A stretch of DNA of 64,000 bases, from NCBI RefSeq assembly GCF_021462415.1, contig NZ_JAKEDS010000001.1, positions 654,273-718,272 of the forward strand, in the 5' to 3' direction. This document shows positions 44,360 through 53,476 of the stretch, piece by piece. Position numbers and translations under genes: made by a program. Source of the DNA: Rhodohalobacter sp. 614A (lineage in GTDB: Bacteria > Bacteroidota > Rhodothermia > Balneolales > Balneolaceae). A model generated the notes under the pieces. It was not told the DNA's origin. It did not search any database and saw only the letters and a list, made by a program, of their open reading frames with translations. Every line of letters starts with the position of its first letter. Position 1 is the stretch's first letter.

Positions 44360-45580
44360 TCAGGACCTCATCGCTTCTACGGGATTTAACCTGCTGGCTT
44401 TAATCAATGGTATTACGCTAAAAATCAATGTGATGATAAACACGGTAACAGCCTGTGTATAGAACACAACCGGATCGGTGGAAAACTGCATGACCGCTTC
44501 CATTCCATAGGATTGATAAACTTCGGCGATATCTCCCGAAAACTGAATTGGATTGACATTGAAGTACCATGCGATTGGAATGGAAATCAGAATTCCAATC
44601 CCCGAACCGACCAAAGCCATTAACAAAATTTCAAAGGCCAGCATCACTGCAATAGCCAGGCGGGGAGTTCCTACGGAGATCATAACGCCAAACTCGTATG
44701 TGCGCTCGGTAATCATCATCAAAACCGTTCCCAGAATTCCAAAGCCAACCACGATGTACAAGATGGCAATCATGATTAACCCGCTTCCGCGATCGGCCTG
44801 AATTGTTTGAACCAATTCAGGCATCATTTCCTGCCATGCCATCACTTCAAATTCGTCCGAAAACTTAGTTTGCAAACGATTCACAGTCGTTTCTACCTGA
44901 TCGGTATCTTCCAGGATGATGGAAAGAGCCGTTACACGATCATCCGCTGCAAGAAAATATTGTGCAGTGTTGAGGGGCAATACCACCAAGCTTCTGTTGA
45001 GTTCGGGATTTGGAAAAGCGATGGTTCCTCTGATTCTATACAAACCGGTAGCACTTTGTCCCCTGAATCCCTGGCCGATTAACACCAGGCTGTCACCGAG
45101 CTGAATGTCGAGCCGTTCCATTAATTCCCTGCCGAGAATGACCGATTGTTCGTCATTGCTTTCAAAATAGGTTCCGGATTGTATGCGCCGTTCGGGATTG
45201 CTTAAATATTTCTCTGCCTCCACATCAATTCCCATAATCATTGCCGGACGGCTCTGATTTTGACCCGCAGCCAATGCAAATGATTCAAGCCGGGGAACTA
45301 CATTTTGAACGGATTCTTCTTCTTTGATTTTGGAATAGATGGAATCCGCAGCAATGAACGAATTATCCAGTGTTTTGTCATCCCAGTAGCCATCGGCATG
45401 AACCTGAATATACCCGGTGAAGGTGCCCACTGTATTTTCGATCATATCTGAATATTGCCCTTCCTGCATCGAGCGCATCACGGATGCAAGAAACACAGCC
45501 ACGATAATAGAGAGCATCGTAATGATCGTGCGCCGTTTATTCCTCCAGATATTTCGCCAGGCCAGATTTAGGTATAGCAT
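44360..45580 (-). CDS. FtsX-type ABC permease (first)
   Basis: 406 residues with the same layout as its neighbour: NIWRNKRRTIITMLSIIVAV at the N-terminus, a periplasmic MacB-like domain with VVPRLESFALAAG, and the C-terminal segment VLMMITERTYEFGVMISVGT where the FtsX signature stands. The periplasmic parts differ between the two, as in LolC and LolE. It is separated from the LolA-like gene by 229 bases carrying a repeat element, so an extra promoter could lie there. Confidence 0.93.
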   Translation of the reverse strand: MLYLNLAWRNIWRNKRRTIITMLSIIVAVFLASVMRSMQEGQYSDMIENTVGTFTGYIQVHADGYWDDKTLDNSFIAADSIYSKIKEEESVQNVVPRLESFALAAGQNQSRPAMIMGIDVEAEKYLSNPERRIQSGTYFESNDEQSVILGRELMERLDIQLGDSLVLIGQGFRGQSATGLYRIRGTIAFPNPELNRSLVVLPLNTAQYFLAADDRVTALSIILEDTDQVETTVNRLQTKFSDEFEVMAWQEMMPELVQTIQADRGSGLIMIAILYIVVGFGILGTVLMMITERTYEFGVMISVGTPRLAIAVMLAFEILLMALVGSGIGILISIPIAWYFNVNPIQFSGDIAEVYQSYGMEAVMQFSTDPVVFYTQAVTVFIITLIFSVIPLIKASRLNPVEAMRS

Positions 45581-45710
45581 TTCAGAGTTCAGTTAGCATT
45601 TATCATTAAACAGGTAATTATACCTTCAATATCATTTAGATTTCTTTGTAAGGAATTTTCATTTCACTGTTCTTACTAATAGAGTGTGTTTAAAATTCAA
45701 ATCTTATATA

Positions 45711-45798
45711 GTCATTGCGAATGAAATGAAGCAATCCCCAAACACTGTCCTAAACTATGAGATTGCCACGTCGTCACTCCGTTCCTCCTCGCAATGAC
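45711..45798. repeat. Complete dispersed palindromic repeat with terminal inverted repeats
   Basis: An 88-base element bounded by GTCATTGCGA (45711-45720) and its exact complement TCGCAATGAC (45789-45798), with inner GCAATC and GATTGC also complementary. It would fold into a long hairpin. Half copies occur near 40948 and 53478. This resembles REP-type or MITE-like sequences common in Bacteroidota and Balneolota genomes. It sits in the 229-base gap between the LolA-like gene and the first permease. Confidence 0.8.
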
Positions 45799-45809
45799 TT
45801 TTGTAAATT

Positions 45810-46565
45810 CTATTGAACCCGCTTCATATTTTGGATGCTGAAAAACTGCTCGGACACATCGATTTCAAATTCAATATCATCATAAATAATGACTGTACTA
45901 TGACCTTCATCATCCATCGGGTTCATTTCCATTCTTGTGGGGATTAAACGACCGCCCATCTCTTGTACTTCCGAGCCTGTCATAACCCGCAACATGTAAT
46001 CGTCTTCATCAAAATATTCTGCCCGCAGATGAAGATAATCGTCTTTAGAAATGTAACTGACCACCCTTGCCCACACAATTGGAGCGTCGGGTTTCGGTAT
46101 CATTTCAATTTTGTAACAATCGTACCCGTTAACCGTGCTGTCACCCAACATTTCATAGGTATAATCGGTTACAATGGAGGACTCCCGCACAAGGTCATTG
46201 TTTGAAAAATCTGATCCCATCCACGATTGACTCATCATAGACGGCGGCATTTTAATGGTACGGTTAACATCAGGCAGCCAGTTCCAGATTTCGTTGTTTC
46301 GCATCAGGAAAGCCGTACCCTCATCTCGGGCAGGAGCGGTAATCAGAATCATGCTGTAATCCTCACCCAGGCTCCAGCTTTTCATCGACACGCTTCGCTC
46401 CCAGCTCGGGCGAATAATTTGCATGGTGATTTCCGCGCGGGAGCTTTCGCCTTCCATTCTCTCATAAGCTTCCTGCACAATTTCCTGCGCTGTTTGCGCA
46501 TAGGCTGAGAGTGTCATCAACCCAAATAAACTAACAGCGACAGCTACTTTTTTAATCAGGTACAT
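45810..46565 (-). CDS. LolA-like outer-membrane lipoprotein-sorting protein
   Basis: 251 residues. A signal peptide ends at AYAQ. The mature protein has the half-barrel lipid-binding pattern of the LolA_like family: ERMEGESSRAEITMQIIRPSW, YSMILITAPARDEGTAFLM, WNWLPDVNRTIKMPPSMM, GYDCYKIEMIPKPD and DVSEQFFSIQNMKRV. These proteins carry lipids or lipoproteins through the periplasm and commonly stand beside RND or ABC exporters, here two FtsX permeases. Its start overlaps the tetR stop by 14 bases. Confidence 0.9.
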   Translation of the reverse strand: MYLIKKVAVAVSLFGLMTLSAYAQTAQEIVQEAYERMEGESSRAEITMQIIRPSWERSVSMKSWSLGEDYSMILITAPARDEGTAFLMRNNEIWNWLPDVNRTIKMPPSMMSQSWMGSDFSNNDLVRESSIVTDYTYEMLGDSTVNGYDCYKIEMIPKPDAPIVWARVVSYISKDDYLHLRAEYFDEDDYMLRVMTGSEVQEMGGRLIPTRMEMNPMDDEGHSTVIIYDDIEFEIDVSEQFFSIQNMKRVQ

Positions 46566-47130
46566 ATTCCTCCAGTATTTTTTGTTTCATCTCCTTTAAC
46601 GGATAATGCTCTCCCATCGTCACACACCCCAACAGAATTCCGTCCATGATGGCCCCAAGTTGATAAGCTTCCAGTTTTGGCTGCTCATAACCCAAATCCC
46701 ACATGATCTCTTTGTATAAATCCAACTGTTGTTCCTGAACTTTATCGAGCTTTGCTTTTAAACTGCTAAATGCTTCCGGTTGAAGTGCCAGGGATACCAT
46801 CAGCCTTCCTGTGTTGCTTTCCGTCTCGATAAATTCGAATGTTCGTTCCAGGGTTTGGCGGATTTTATCGACGGGCGTAAACTCTTTTGGAAAATTTGTT
46901 ACCGCCTCACCCAATTCTATCAACTGATCGAAGATCGCCTCAAGAATGTCTTGTTTACTATCAAAATAGTGATAGATCAGGCCTTTGGATATGCCGGCTT
47001 TTTTGGCGACGGCAGCGATACTTGTTTTTGCATATCCCTCATTGGCGAACAGTTTGAAGGCCGCGTCTATAATTTGATTACGGGTTTGCTGGCGGATCTC
47101 TTCGTTTTGCTCTGGTGTTCGTGGACTCAT
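46552..47130 (-). CDS. TetR/AcrR-family regulator of the ABC/LolA-like set
   Basis: 192 residues. The N-terminal helix-turn-helix reads QIIDAAFKLFANEGYAKTSIAAVAKKAGISKGLIYHYFDSKQDIL, the classic TetR form. The C-terminal ligand domain is helical (YKEIMWDLGYEQPKLEAYQLGAIMDGIL). It heads a leftward set with the LolA-like gene and the ABC genes. A perfect TetR-type palindrome overlaps its promoter, so it most likely represses itself and the downstream transport genes. The ligand is unknown. Confidence 0.93.
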   Translation of the reverse strand: MSPRTPEQNEEIRQQTRNQIIDAAFKLFANEGYAKTSIAAVAKKAGISKGLIYHYFDSKQDILEAIFDQLIELGEAVTNFPKEFTPVDKIRQTLERTFEFIETESNTGRLMVSLALQPEAFSSLKAKLDKVQEQQLDLYKEIMWDLGYEQPKLEAYQLGAIMDGILLGCVTMGEHYPLKEMKQKILEEYVPD

Positions 47131-47136
47131 TTTTAA

Positions 47137-47156
47137 TTGACTAAACGTTCAGTCAA
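47137..47156. promoter_or_regulatory. TetR-type operator upstream of tetR
   Basis: TTGACTAAACGTTCAGTCAA is a 20-base palindrome with outer arms TTGACT and AGTCAA, the consensus form for many TetR/AcrR operators. It lies 7 bases upstream of the tetR start codon, over the likely promoter or leader. Confidence 0.85.
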
Positions 47157-47313
47157 AAATTTACGCATTAAAATCCATAAACCAAAGCATTCTGACTTTT
47201 TTGACAGCAGGATGATTTTACATGTGAGAAATGCTTCTCACCATCATCACTTAAGTCCTCAAAAACCATCGAAGAGTTTGGGACTAATTTTTTTCTATCC
47301 AAACGATCAGGTT

Positions 47314-48582
47314 TTAATTCCCAAAGAATTGAAGACCTGCTGTAAAACCGAGCCAAAGTTTAAAATTATGATCACCCCTGTCGGTATCTATAATGGAATA
47401 CCAGGTGTAATCCTTCTCATCTTCTTCATCAGAAACGAGCAGGTTAAGAGTCGGACCGGCATAGATTCCAAATCCCCGGGTAATTTCCTTTCCAAGCATA
47501 TACCTGAAGCTGTACATGCTGCTCTCCCAGATATCGTCATCTTCTTCCTGAATACTTTGAATGGTGAAATCCTTCATTCGGAAATATCCTCTGTAACGAT
47601 CATTATTCCAGGCTTCCTCAAGCGGAGTATGGGCGCCGATTGACCAACCGAAACTCCAGAGATCCTCGCCATTGAGCGCTGAATTGTAACCAAGTGAAAT
47701 CATGTTATAAATATCCATGGTTCCAAGTTTCAGCCCAAAATTTGTATAACCGCCATCATTCACCCAGATGTCAACATTCTTCCGTCCGTTTCCATATAAA
47801 CTGACCAACCCAACGGGAACACCATCAAAATAATCGCCAATATTTACCAAGCCGATCTGAACACCCTCGGCCCTCTTCGCAACATTCGCAACCCCGGCTA
47901 TCTGGATGCCCTGCATTTCACTCGCCACGTTTAAAATCCCTGCCATTGAGATGCCCTGCATATCGTTTGCAACATTCAGTACGCCGGACATCATAATGCC
48001 CTGGGCGTAGGCCGTGCTGAAATTCCCGATTCCCGACATCATAATTCCTTGCATATCTCCGGTGCCGGCATTCAATATTCCTGCTCCTTGAATTCCCTGG
48101 ATATCGCCACCACCGATGTTCGCGATTCCTGCAAACTGAAGACCCTGGATGCCTTGCAAACCCGTATTAATCAAACCGGCAAACTGGAACCCCTGAACAT
48201 ATCCTTCTGAAATATTTCCAAGTCCGGCAAATTGAAGTCCCTGCATGTCTTCGCGTGCATAATTAACAAGACTGGCAAGATTCAATCCAGCCATATTTCC
48301 ACCGGTGGCATTCAGCACTCCCAGTTGCAAACCCTCTGCATATTTTTTGTTGATATTTACAATCCCGATTTCATATCCATCCAAAGCGCCATGATAACCT
48401 ACCAGGATGTTGAGAGAATATTTCGCCGAATACTCGTGGGCATCCAAACCATTTGTACTGAGACCGGGAACCAGAGTTACCCGGAATTTCCGGTATTTAA
48501 GATCCGGATCGTGCTGTGCTTCGGCAGTTTGTATTCCAACAAAACAGATGAGCAAAACGAGAATAGTAAGAACTTTTTTCAT
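47314..48582 (-). CDS. Surface-repeat protein (LA_2272-like)
   Basis: 422 residues. A signal peptide ends at AEAQ. From about residue 60 to 255 the protein is a row of 14-17-residue repeats of the form [MI]QG[IL]QxAG[IL]xN[IV], for example MQGLQFAGLGNISEGYVQG and MQGIQIAGVANVAKRAEG. A C-terminal part of about 160 residues looks like outer-membrane beta strands ending in AGLQFFGN. This fits the LA_2272 surface-repeat group (recognised from memory). The repeats suggest a regular beta-solenoid. Role unknown; neither neighbour is related in function. Confidence 0.75.
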   Translation of the reverse strand: MKKVLTILVLLICFVGIQTAEAQHDPDLKYRKFRVTLVPGLSTNGLDAHEYSAKYSLNILVGYHGALDGYEIGIVNINKKYAEGLQLGVLNATGGNMAGLNLASLVNYAREDMQGLQFAGLGNISEGYVQGFQFAGLINTGLQGIQGLQFAGIANIGGGDIQGIQGAGILNAGTGDMQGIMMSGIGNFSTAYAQGIMMSGVLNVANDMQGISMAGILNVASEMQGIQIAGVANVAKRAEGVQIGLVNIGDYFDGVPVGLVSLYGNGRKNVDIWVNDGGYTNFGLKLGTMDIYNMISLGYNSALNGEDLWSFGWSIGAHTPLEEAWNNDRYRGYFRMKDFTIQSIQEEDDDIWESSMYSFRYMLGKEITRGFGIYAGPTLNLLVSDEEDEKDYTWYSIIDTDRGDHNFKLWLGFTAGLQFFGN

Positions 48583-48699
48583 AGATAAATTTTTAATTCG
48601 ATTTTATTCTTTTCCCTACGAAATTTCTGTGGCAGAGTTTTAAAAAAGGTGCTTTAAAAAACGTATCTTTGCATTGCGAATCGCAGAACTATCAGAAAG

Positions 48700-49929
48700 A
48701 TGAAAATTAATATTCCATCCGAAACAGCTACCCTCCACGGAGTCATTGTCCACTCGCCCGGTCATGAGGTGTCTTTGGTGAATCCAAGTTTGAAGGAGGA
48801 GCTTCTTTTTGACGACATCATTTTTGAAAGCGATGCCCGTTACGAGCATCTTGATATGCTCAAAATTTTCAATGCAGCCATGCCGTCTGACGGAGAAGTA
48901 TTCGAAATTCTTGATTTGGCTGAAGAGTGTTTTCAATCGGAGGATGTAAAAGCCGAGTTCATTGAATTAATGATCAAAGAACTGCCATTCGAAAACATTC
49001 ACACCATCGAAAAAGATTTACTCAGCCTGGAACCCAAATCTTTCGTCCGCTTCATTGCTGAAGGATCTCTTGGAGAACGGAATTTTAATTTACATCCCGC
49101 ACCTAATCTTTTATTTACGCGCGATCTCGCCGCCGTTGTTGGGAATATGATCATTCTTTCAAGAGCAGCAAAAGAAGCCCGGGCACGTGAATTTTTGTTG
49201 ATGAGGACAATTGTTCGCCACCACCCATTATTTGAAGCCGTAAAGAACAATACCATCACGGTTGGTGGGCATCAAACCATAGAAGGCGGTGATGTATTGG
49301 TAGCCGCTGAAAACATTGTATTGATCGGCATGAGCGAGCGAACTTCTTTTAGCGGATTGATGGGCGTTGCCGAGCAGCTTTTACATCACGGAGTGGAACA
49401 TGTATTGGCTGTAGATATTCCCAAACAACGATCGTCCATGCATCTCGATACCATTTTTACTTTTGCGGATGAAACAGAATGCGTGGTTTTTCCCCCATCT
49501 ATCGAAGAGAAAGAAAACAATGTTGTTGATCTCTTTTCAGACGGAAACTTTGTGCAGTGCCGCCAGTGTAAATCGCTTGAAGGAACCCTCGAAGAGTTGA
49601 CCGGAAAAGAATTTAACTTTATTAAATGTGGCGGCGAAAAACGGATTGATCAGTTCCGTGAGCAATGGACCGACGGGGCCAATTTATTTGCGCTTGCTCC
49701 AGGGGTTGTCGTTGGATACGGCCGCAACACCAAAACCTTTCAGGCGTTGATAGATCACGGCTATCAGCATATGAATCAATATGAATTTGTTGAAGAATTT
49801 GAAAACAGGGATCTTAACCCTGAAAATGACGGAAAGATCGCAATCAGCTTTGAGGGACATGAACTTTGCAGAGGTCGTGGGGGTGCTCGTTGTATGACCC
49901 TTCCAATATCAAGAAGCCATCTGTCATGA
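48700..49929 (+). CDS. arcA: Arginine deiminase
   Basis: 409 residues of normal length. Seen: the substrate and catalytic motifs NLLFTRDLAAVVG, GGHQTIEGGDVLV, MHLDTIFTF with the catalytic His, and RGRGGARCMTLPI with nucleophile Cys398. It converts arginine to citrulline and ammonia in the cytoplasm. No ornithine carbamoyltransferase or carbamate kinase gene stands nearby, so the full ATP-yielding pathway is not shown in this window. The M50 protease gene follows after 36 bases. Confidence 0.95.
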   Translation: MKINIPSETATLHGVIVHSPGHEVSLVNPSLKEELLFDDIIFESDARYEHLDMLKIFNAAMPSDGEVFEILDLAEECFQSEDVKAEFIELMIKELPFENIHTIEKDLLSLEPKSFVRFIAEGSLGERNFNLHPAPNLLFTRDLAAVVGNMIILSRAAKEARAREFLLMRTIVRHHPLFEAVKNNTITVGGHQTIEGGDVLVAAENIVLIGMSERTSFSGLMGVAEQLLHHGVEHVLAVDIPKQRSSMHLDTIFTFADETECVVFPPSIEEKENNVVDLFSDGNFVQCRQCKSLEGTLEELTGKEFNFIKCGGEKRIDQFREQWTDGANLFALAPGVVVGYGRNTKTFQALIDHGYQHMNQYEFVEEFENRDLNPENDGKIAISFEGHELCRGRGGARCMTLPISRSHLS

Positions 49930-49965
49930 CAGACATTTAATCGAAACGATTTAACCTGAAGTAAT

Positions 49966-51174
49966 TTGCCATTCCCAGAAGTAGAAACCCAGACGCAGGA
50001 ATTCCCGACATTTAAAAAGAAGCCCAAGAATAAGCCTGATGCGTGGACCATCCTCAAACACGTAGCACTGTTTATTGCTACGTTTGCAAGTGTAACATTC
50101 GTAGGAATGTTTTTTTGGGTAGGACAAACCGCCGGGGTTGAATCTTATTGGGAAATGTGGCCAGAGGGAGCGCTCTTTGCAAGCCTGTTACTTGCTTTCC
50201 TTGCTACGCATGAATTCGGGCACTATTTTGCAGCCGTTTATCACAATGTAAAGGTCACACTTCCCTATTTTATCCCTATCCCTATTGGAATTGGCACAAT
50301 GGGGGCTGTTATTAAAATTGAAGAGCAAATCCAGGAGACCAAGAAGTTATTTGATATTGGTATCGCAGGGCCTATTGCGGGTTTTGTTGTTTCATTGATT
50401 GTTCTGCTATATGGGTTTGCAACACTTCCCGAACCAAGTTTTATTGAAAATTTTGCCGGGCATGAAGCAGTAATCAGCCATGTTCAGGAAACCGGAACCT
50501 ATCCCGAAACAGCTCCTGAGATTGAAAATGCACCGGAAGGTTCAACCATCATGCTGGGAAATACACTGCTATATTCTCTGCTTGCCAGTTTTTTTAATGA
50601 CGTTCCGCCCATGTATGAAATGTATCATTACCCATTTCTATTTGCGGGATGGCTGGGCTTGTTCTTTACGGCGCTAAACTTAACGCCAATAGGTCAGCTT
50701 GATGGTGGTCACATTTTGTATTCATTAATCGGATTCAAAAAACACCGGACGGTAGCACGAATCTGTTTTGGCTTCATCGCAACACTTGGCGGTTTAGAGG
50801 CCATTCCGTTTTTGTTTATAAACATTAATGGATGGTATCCCGGTTATGGATTTTTATCGGTGCTCTTGTGGGCATTCATCCTTTTATTCCTGTTTCGAAA
50901 AGCACTGTTCAAAGATCACGTATGGATTGCGCCGATGTGGGCCGTTTCTCTGATTACCAGTGTTGGGTACCTTTATTTTACCAACGGCTTCGCTCAGGCC
51001 GGATCACTGATATGGGTTTTTTGGAGCTTTTTCCTGGTTTATTTTGTTAAGATGGAACATCCACCCGTTCTGTTTGAACGCCCGTTGACTCCCTGGCGGA
51101 AACGCTTGGGCTGGATCAGCATGGTGGTATTTGTACTTTGTATCAGCCCAACCCCCATTTATTTTGTGAATTAA
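49966..51174 (+). CDS. Site-2 protease family (M50) membrane metalloprotease
   Basis: 402 residues. It begins at a TTG (49966); the nearest ATG would remove conserved sequence. Several transmembrane helices; the zinc motif is HEFGH (His82, Glu83, His86) and the second metal motif is LTPIGQLDGGHILYS in a later helix. The family cleaves membrane proteins within the bilayer. No PDZ domain is seen, which is the type found in Bacteroidota, cyanobacteria and plants (EGY-like). The substrate is unknown. Confidence 0.92.
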   Translation: MPFPEVETQTQEFPTFKKKPKNKPDAWTILKHVALFIATFASVTFVGMFFWVGQTAGVESYWEMWPEGALFASLLLAFLATHEFGHYFAAVYHNVKVTLPYFIPIPIGIGTMGAVIKIEEQIQETKKLFDIGIAGPIAGFVVSLIVLLYGFATLPEPSFIENFAGHEAVISHVQETGTYPETAPEIENAPEGSTIMLGNTLLYSLLASFFNDVPPMYEMYHYPFLFAGWLGLFFTALNLTPIGQLDGGHILYSLIGFKKHRTVARICFGFIATLGGLEAIPFLFININGWYPGYGFLSVLLWAFILLFLFRKALFKDHVWIAPMWAVSLITSVGYLYFTNGFAQAGSLIWVFWSFFLVYFVKMEHPPVLFERPLTPWRKRLGWISMVVFVLCISPTPIYFVN

Positions 51175-51266
51175 TAAACCTTGTACTGAAACGTCAGAAC
51201 CAATCTCCTCAAAGATTTTTTTTTGATTCAACATCAATTTTATAACCAAACCCAAATACTTTCTAA

Positions 51267-51701
51267 ATGAGACTTCTTACAATTTCCACTTTCTTATTTC
51301 TTTTTCTCTTGATCTCCTGCGGTGAGTCTGAACCTGAAGTAACGGATGAAAATCTTCCATTGCCGGAAAAAATTGACCAGCTCATCCAACAAAATGAGTA
51401 TGAGACGGCCCTTTCTTTACTGGAAAATGAAAATCAGGACGACCCAAATATTCAACGGCTTCAGGAAAAAACGCATCTCAACTATGGTCTTCACAGTATG
51501 AATACATTCGATCAAACCGAGATGAGAACACGTATGAACCAGGCACTTTTGCAATTTACCGAGGTATTAAAAATCAACCCACAAAATGATGTGGCCCTAA
51601 CCAATATCAACCAGATTCTTTCGATTTATCAAACCATTCCTGATCGCCAACCGGAGACGGAAGTTCTGGAAGGTTTGCGGGAAGTGGGTATTGAATACTA
51701 A
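51267..51701 (+). CDS. Small TPR-like lipoprotein
   Basis: 144 residues. Signal peptide with lipobox LLISC. The mature part is helical, with QNEYETALSLLENENQDDPNIQRLQEK and AVLQFTEVLKINPQNDVAL-like TPR pattern (here ALLQFTEVLKINPQND). Probably anchored to a membrane and involved in protein contacts. No function can be assigned. Confidence 0.8.
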   Translation: MRLLTISTFLFLFLLISCGESEPEVTDENLPLPEKIDQLIQQNEYETALSLLENENQDDPNIQRLQEKTHLNYGLHSMNTFDQTEMRTRMNQALLQFTEVLKINPQNDVALTNINQILSIYQTIPDRQPETEVLEGLREVGIEY

Positions 51702-51811
51702 TTCATTTTCAGATTTAGGGCAAAGACTGACATTCTGAACTTGAATCAGAATCTCCTTACCTTGTTTTACCTGATGAACTTATTCTAACTCTTTTAAACA
51801 GCAGATTTACT

Positions 51812-52297
51812 TTGGCAAAAAAAGGCCAACATACGAACGCGCCGCCAACCATTCAAAACCGAAAGGCTCGCCATGATTATCACATTGATGATACATACGA
51901 AGCCGGAATTGTTTTAAAGGGAACGGAGGTAAAGTCAATCCGGGAAGGTAAAGCAAGCCTCAATGAAGCATTTGCCTATCTGAATAATGAAGAGGTATGG
52001 TTGAAGAATATGTATATCAAGCCGTACAAATTCGGATCGTACGCCAACCATGATGAGCGCCGTGATCGTAAACTGCTTTTGAAAAAAAAAGAAATCCGTG
52101 AAATTGACAAACACATTAATCAAAAGGGGTTTACACTCATTCCGCTGAAACTATACTTTAAGGGAGGCTATGCAAAAGTTTTGGTTGGCCTTGCCCGCGG
52201 TAAGAAGCAGTATGATAAGCGGGAAGATATCAAGGAAAAAGATGTACGCCGCGAACTAGACCGAAAAATTAAAGGGAATTACAGCGTAAATCTGTAA
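51812..52297 (+). CDS. smpB: SsrA-binding protein SmpB
   Basis: 161 residues of normal length, starting at TTG (51812). Seen: IQNRKARHDYHIDDTYEAGIVLKGTEVKSIREGK, the tmRNA-binding barrel with ANHDERRDRKLLL, and the basic C-terminal tail with KKQYDKREDIKEKD, which reaches into the ribosome. It works with tmRNA in rescue of stalled ribosomes. No ssrA gene is in the window. Confidence 0.97.
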   Translation: MAKKGQHTNAPPTIQNRKARHDYHIDDTYEAGIVLKGTEVKSIREGKASLNEAFAYLNNEEVWLKNMYIKPYKFGSYANHDERRDRKLLLKKKEIREIDKHINQKGFTLIPLKLYFKGGYAKVLVGLARGKKQYDKREDIKEKDVRRELDRKIKGNYSVNL

Positions 52298-52303
52298 ACA
52301 ATA

Positions 52304-52339
52304 AAAAAGGCCTGATTCTAGCTGAATCAGGCCTTTTTT
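52304..52339. terminator. Bidirectional terminator between smpB and the DUF4168 gene
   Basis: AAAAAGGCCTGATTC pairs with GAATCAGGCCTTTTT around a 5-base loop, with A-runs left and T-runs right. It ends smpB and the convergent DUF4168 transcript. Confidence 0.9.
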
Positions 52340-52364
52340 TATAAAGTTTAATAAGTAAGGTTAA

Positions 52365-52889
52365 TTATCCTTCGCCATCTCCTTCAGGTCCGCCTTCCTG
52401 TTCCAAACCAAGTTCAGTTTCCACGCGGGCCATCAACTCAGGGTCTTGTTGCGCACCCATGATAATTTGTTGGTATCGCTGCATGGTAAGACCATTTTCC
52501 TCAATTTTAGCACTCATTTGCTGACGCGCTTCCGTCTGGATCTGCATCAACGTTGGCTGAAGAGTCTGAATCTTGGATTTTTCTTCAGCAGTAATATTAA
52601 CCTGCTGGGCCATCTGTGGATTCTGCATTGCCATCATCATCTGCTGAAAGCGTTCAAAAGTAATGTCCTCTTCTTCGACCGCTGATTTAATTTTCTCTTG
52701 AGTTTCAACCTGAATAGGTTCGAGAGCTTCTACTGCATCTCCCAATTGCGTAATTTCTTCATCACTTACATCCTCCGAAGTAGGCAACTCAGGTTGTTGA
52801 GGCGGTTGCTGTTGAACCTGAGCAAACAAAGATCCGGCTGCAAAAAGTGTAAATACAAGCGTAACTGCTACGGGTTTAAATAATTTCAT
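52365..52889 (-). CDS. DUF4168-type exported protein
   Basis: About 174 residues from the ATG at 52889 (MKLFKPVAV...), chosen because it begins the export signal; another in-frame ATG stands at 52907. After the signal (ending SLFAQ) comes a Q/P-rich linker, then helical DUF4168 repeats (ITFERFQQMMMAMQNPQMAQQ and LTMQRYQQIIMGAQQDPELM), with an acidic glycine-rich tail. The family is found in the periplasm of many bacteria and its function is unknown. Confidence 0.88.
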   Translation of the reverse strand: MKLFKPVAVTLVFTLFAAGSLFAQVQQQPPQQPELPTSEDVSDEEITQLGDAVEALEPIQVETQEKIKSAVEEEDITFERFQQMMMAMQNPQMAQQVNITAEEKSKIQTLQPTLMQIQTEARQQMSAKIEENGLTMQRYQQIIMGAQQDPELMARVETELGLEQEGGPEGDGEG

Positions 52890-53001
52890 TATATAATTTT
52901 TGGTCATGTTTATTTGTGTAGTTGGCTAACTACATCGAAGTATTTTTATTATGGTTTAATTCATACAAAGAACCCGTTTTTTTGTTCCAATAACAAAAAA
53001 A

Positions 53002-53027
53002 GGCTGGTCCACCAAAGTGAAACAGCC
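53002..53027 (-). terminator. Terminator of the RNase P RNA gene
   Basis: Read leftward: GGCTGTTTCACTTTGGTGGA followed by CCAGCC, a stem with a 4-base loop, then a run of seven T residues (52995-53001 as A on the plus strand). It lies about ten bases past the 3' end of the RNase P RNA. Confidence 0.85.
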
Positions 53028-53035
53028 AATTTTTT

Positions 53036-53414
53036 AAAGGTTTTCGATAAGCCGAATTCTGTGTCCTTATCCCGTAATTATCGGGGAGGGCGGCAATCAT
53101 TTATCTGGCCTCAACGTTGCCGTTGAGATCTGTTGCATTCTACCCGGTTGTATAGCGACGAGTGGCGCACAACCTGCGCGAACTTGCACCCTGTAAGGTT
53201 TACCATGCCCCCGAATGTCGCCACCGGGGCGGTGAGCTCTTACCTCACCTTTTCACCTTTACCCATCCCGAATAAATCGGAAGGGAAGTTTGTTTTCTGT
53301 GGCACTTTCTATCCCATTGCTGAGATCTTCCCGTTAGGAAGTACAGTACTCGTAGGTGTTCGGACTTTCCTTCCTCCCGAAAAATCGGGAAGACGATTGC
53401 CTGAAAACCTTCTT
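53036..53414 (-). ncRNA. rnpB: RNase P RNA, class A
   Basis: The leftward strand carries the conserved 5' P4 segment GAGGAAAGTCCGAACACC-like (plus-strand ggtgttcggactttcctt at 53357-53374) and the 3' segment ACAGAATTCGGCTTATC (plus strand 53043-53059). The ends pair as P1: AAGGTTTTC near 53403-53411 with GAAAACCTT at 53037-53045. The catalytic RNA trims tRNA 5' ends. Ends are estimated to within a few bases. Open frames across it are chance. Confidence 0.96.
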
Positions 53415-53476
53415 TATTAAAGATACACAATCTTTAGACTTGTAGGTAACGGACGGCAGAAATTGAAATATTACCT

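Noticed and set aside
47224-47241. Hairpin GTGAGAA/TTCTCAC between tetR and the surface-repeat gene as terminator
   Set aside because: The 7-bp stem is real but no U-run follows on either strand and it lies about 70 bases past the stop; not strong enough to call.
53036-53414. Open frames of 60-95 codons on both strands
   Set aside because: The region is the RNase P RNA gene; the conserved P1 and P4 segments explain it, and the frames have no protein-like features.
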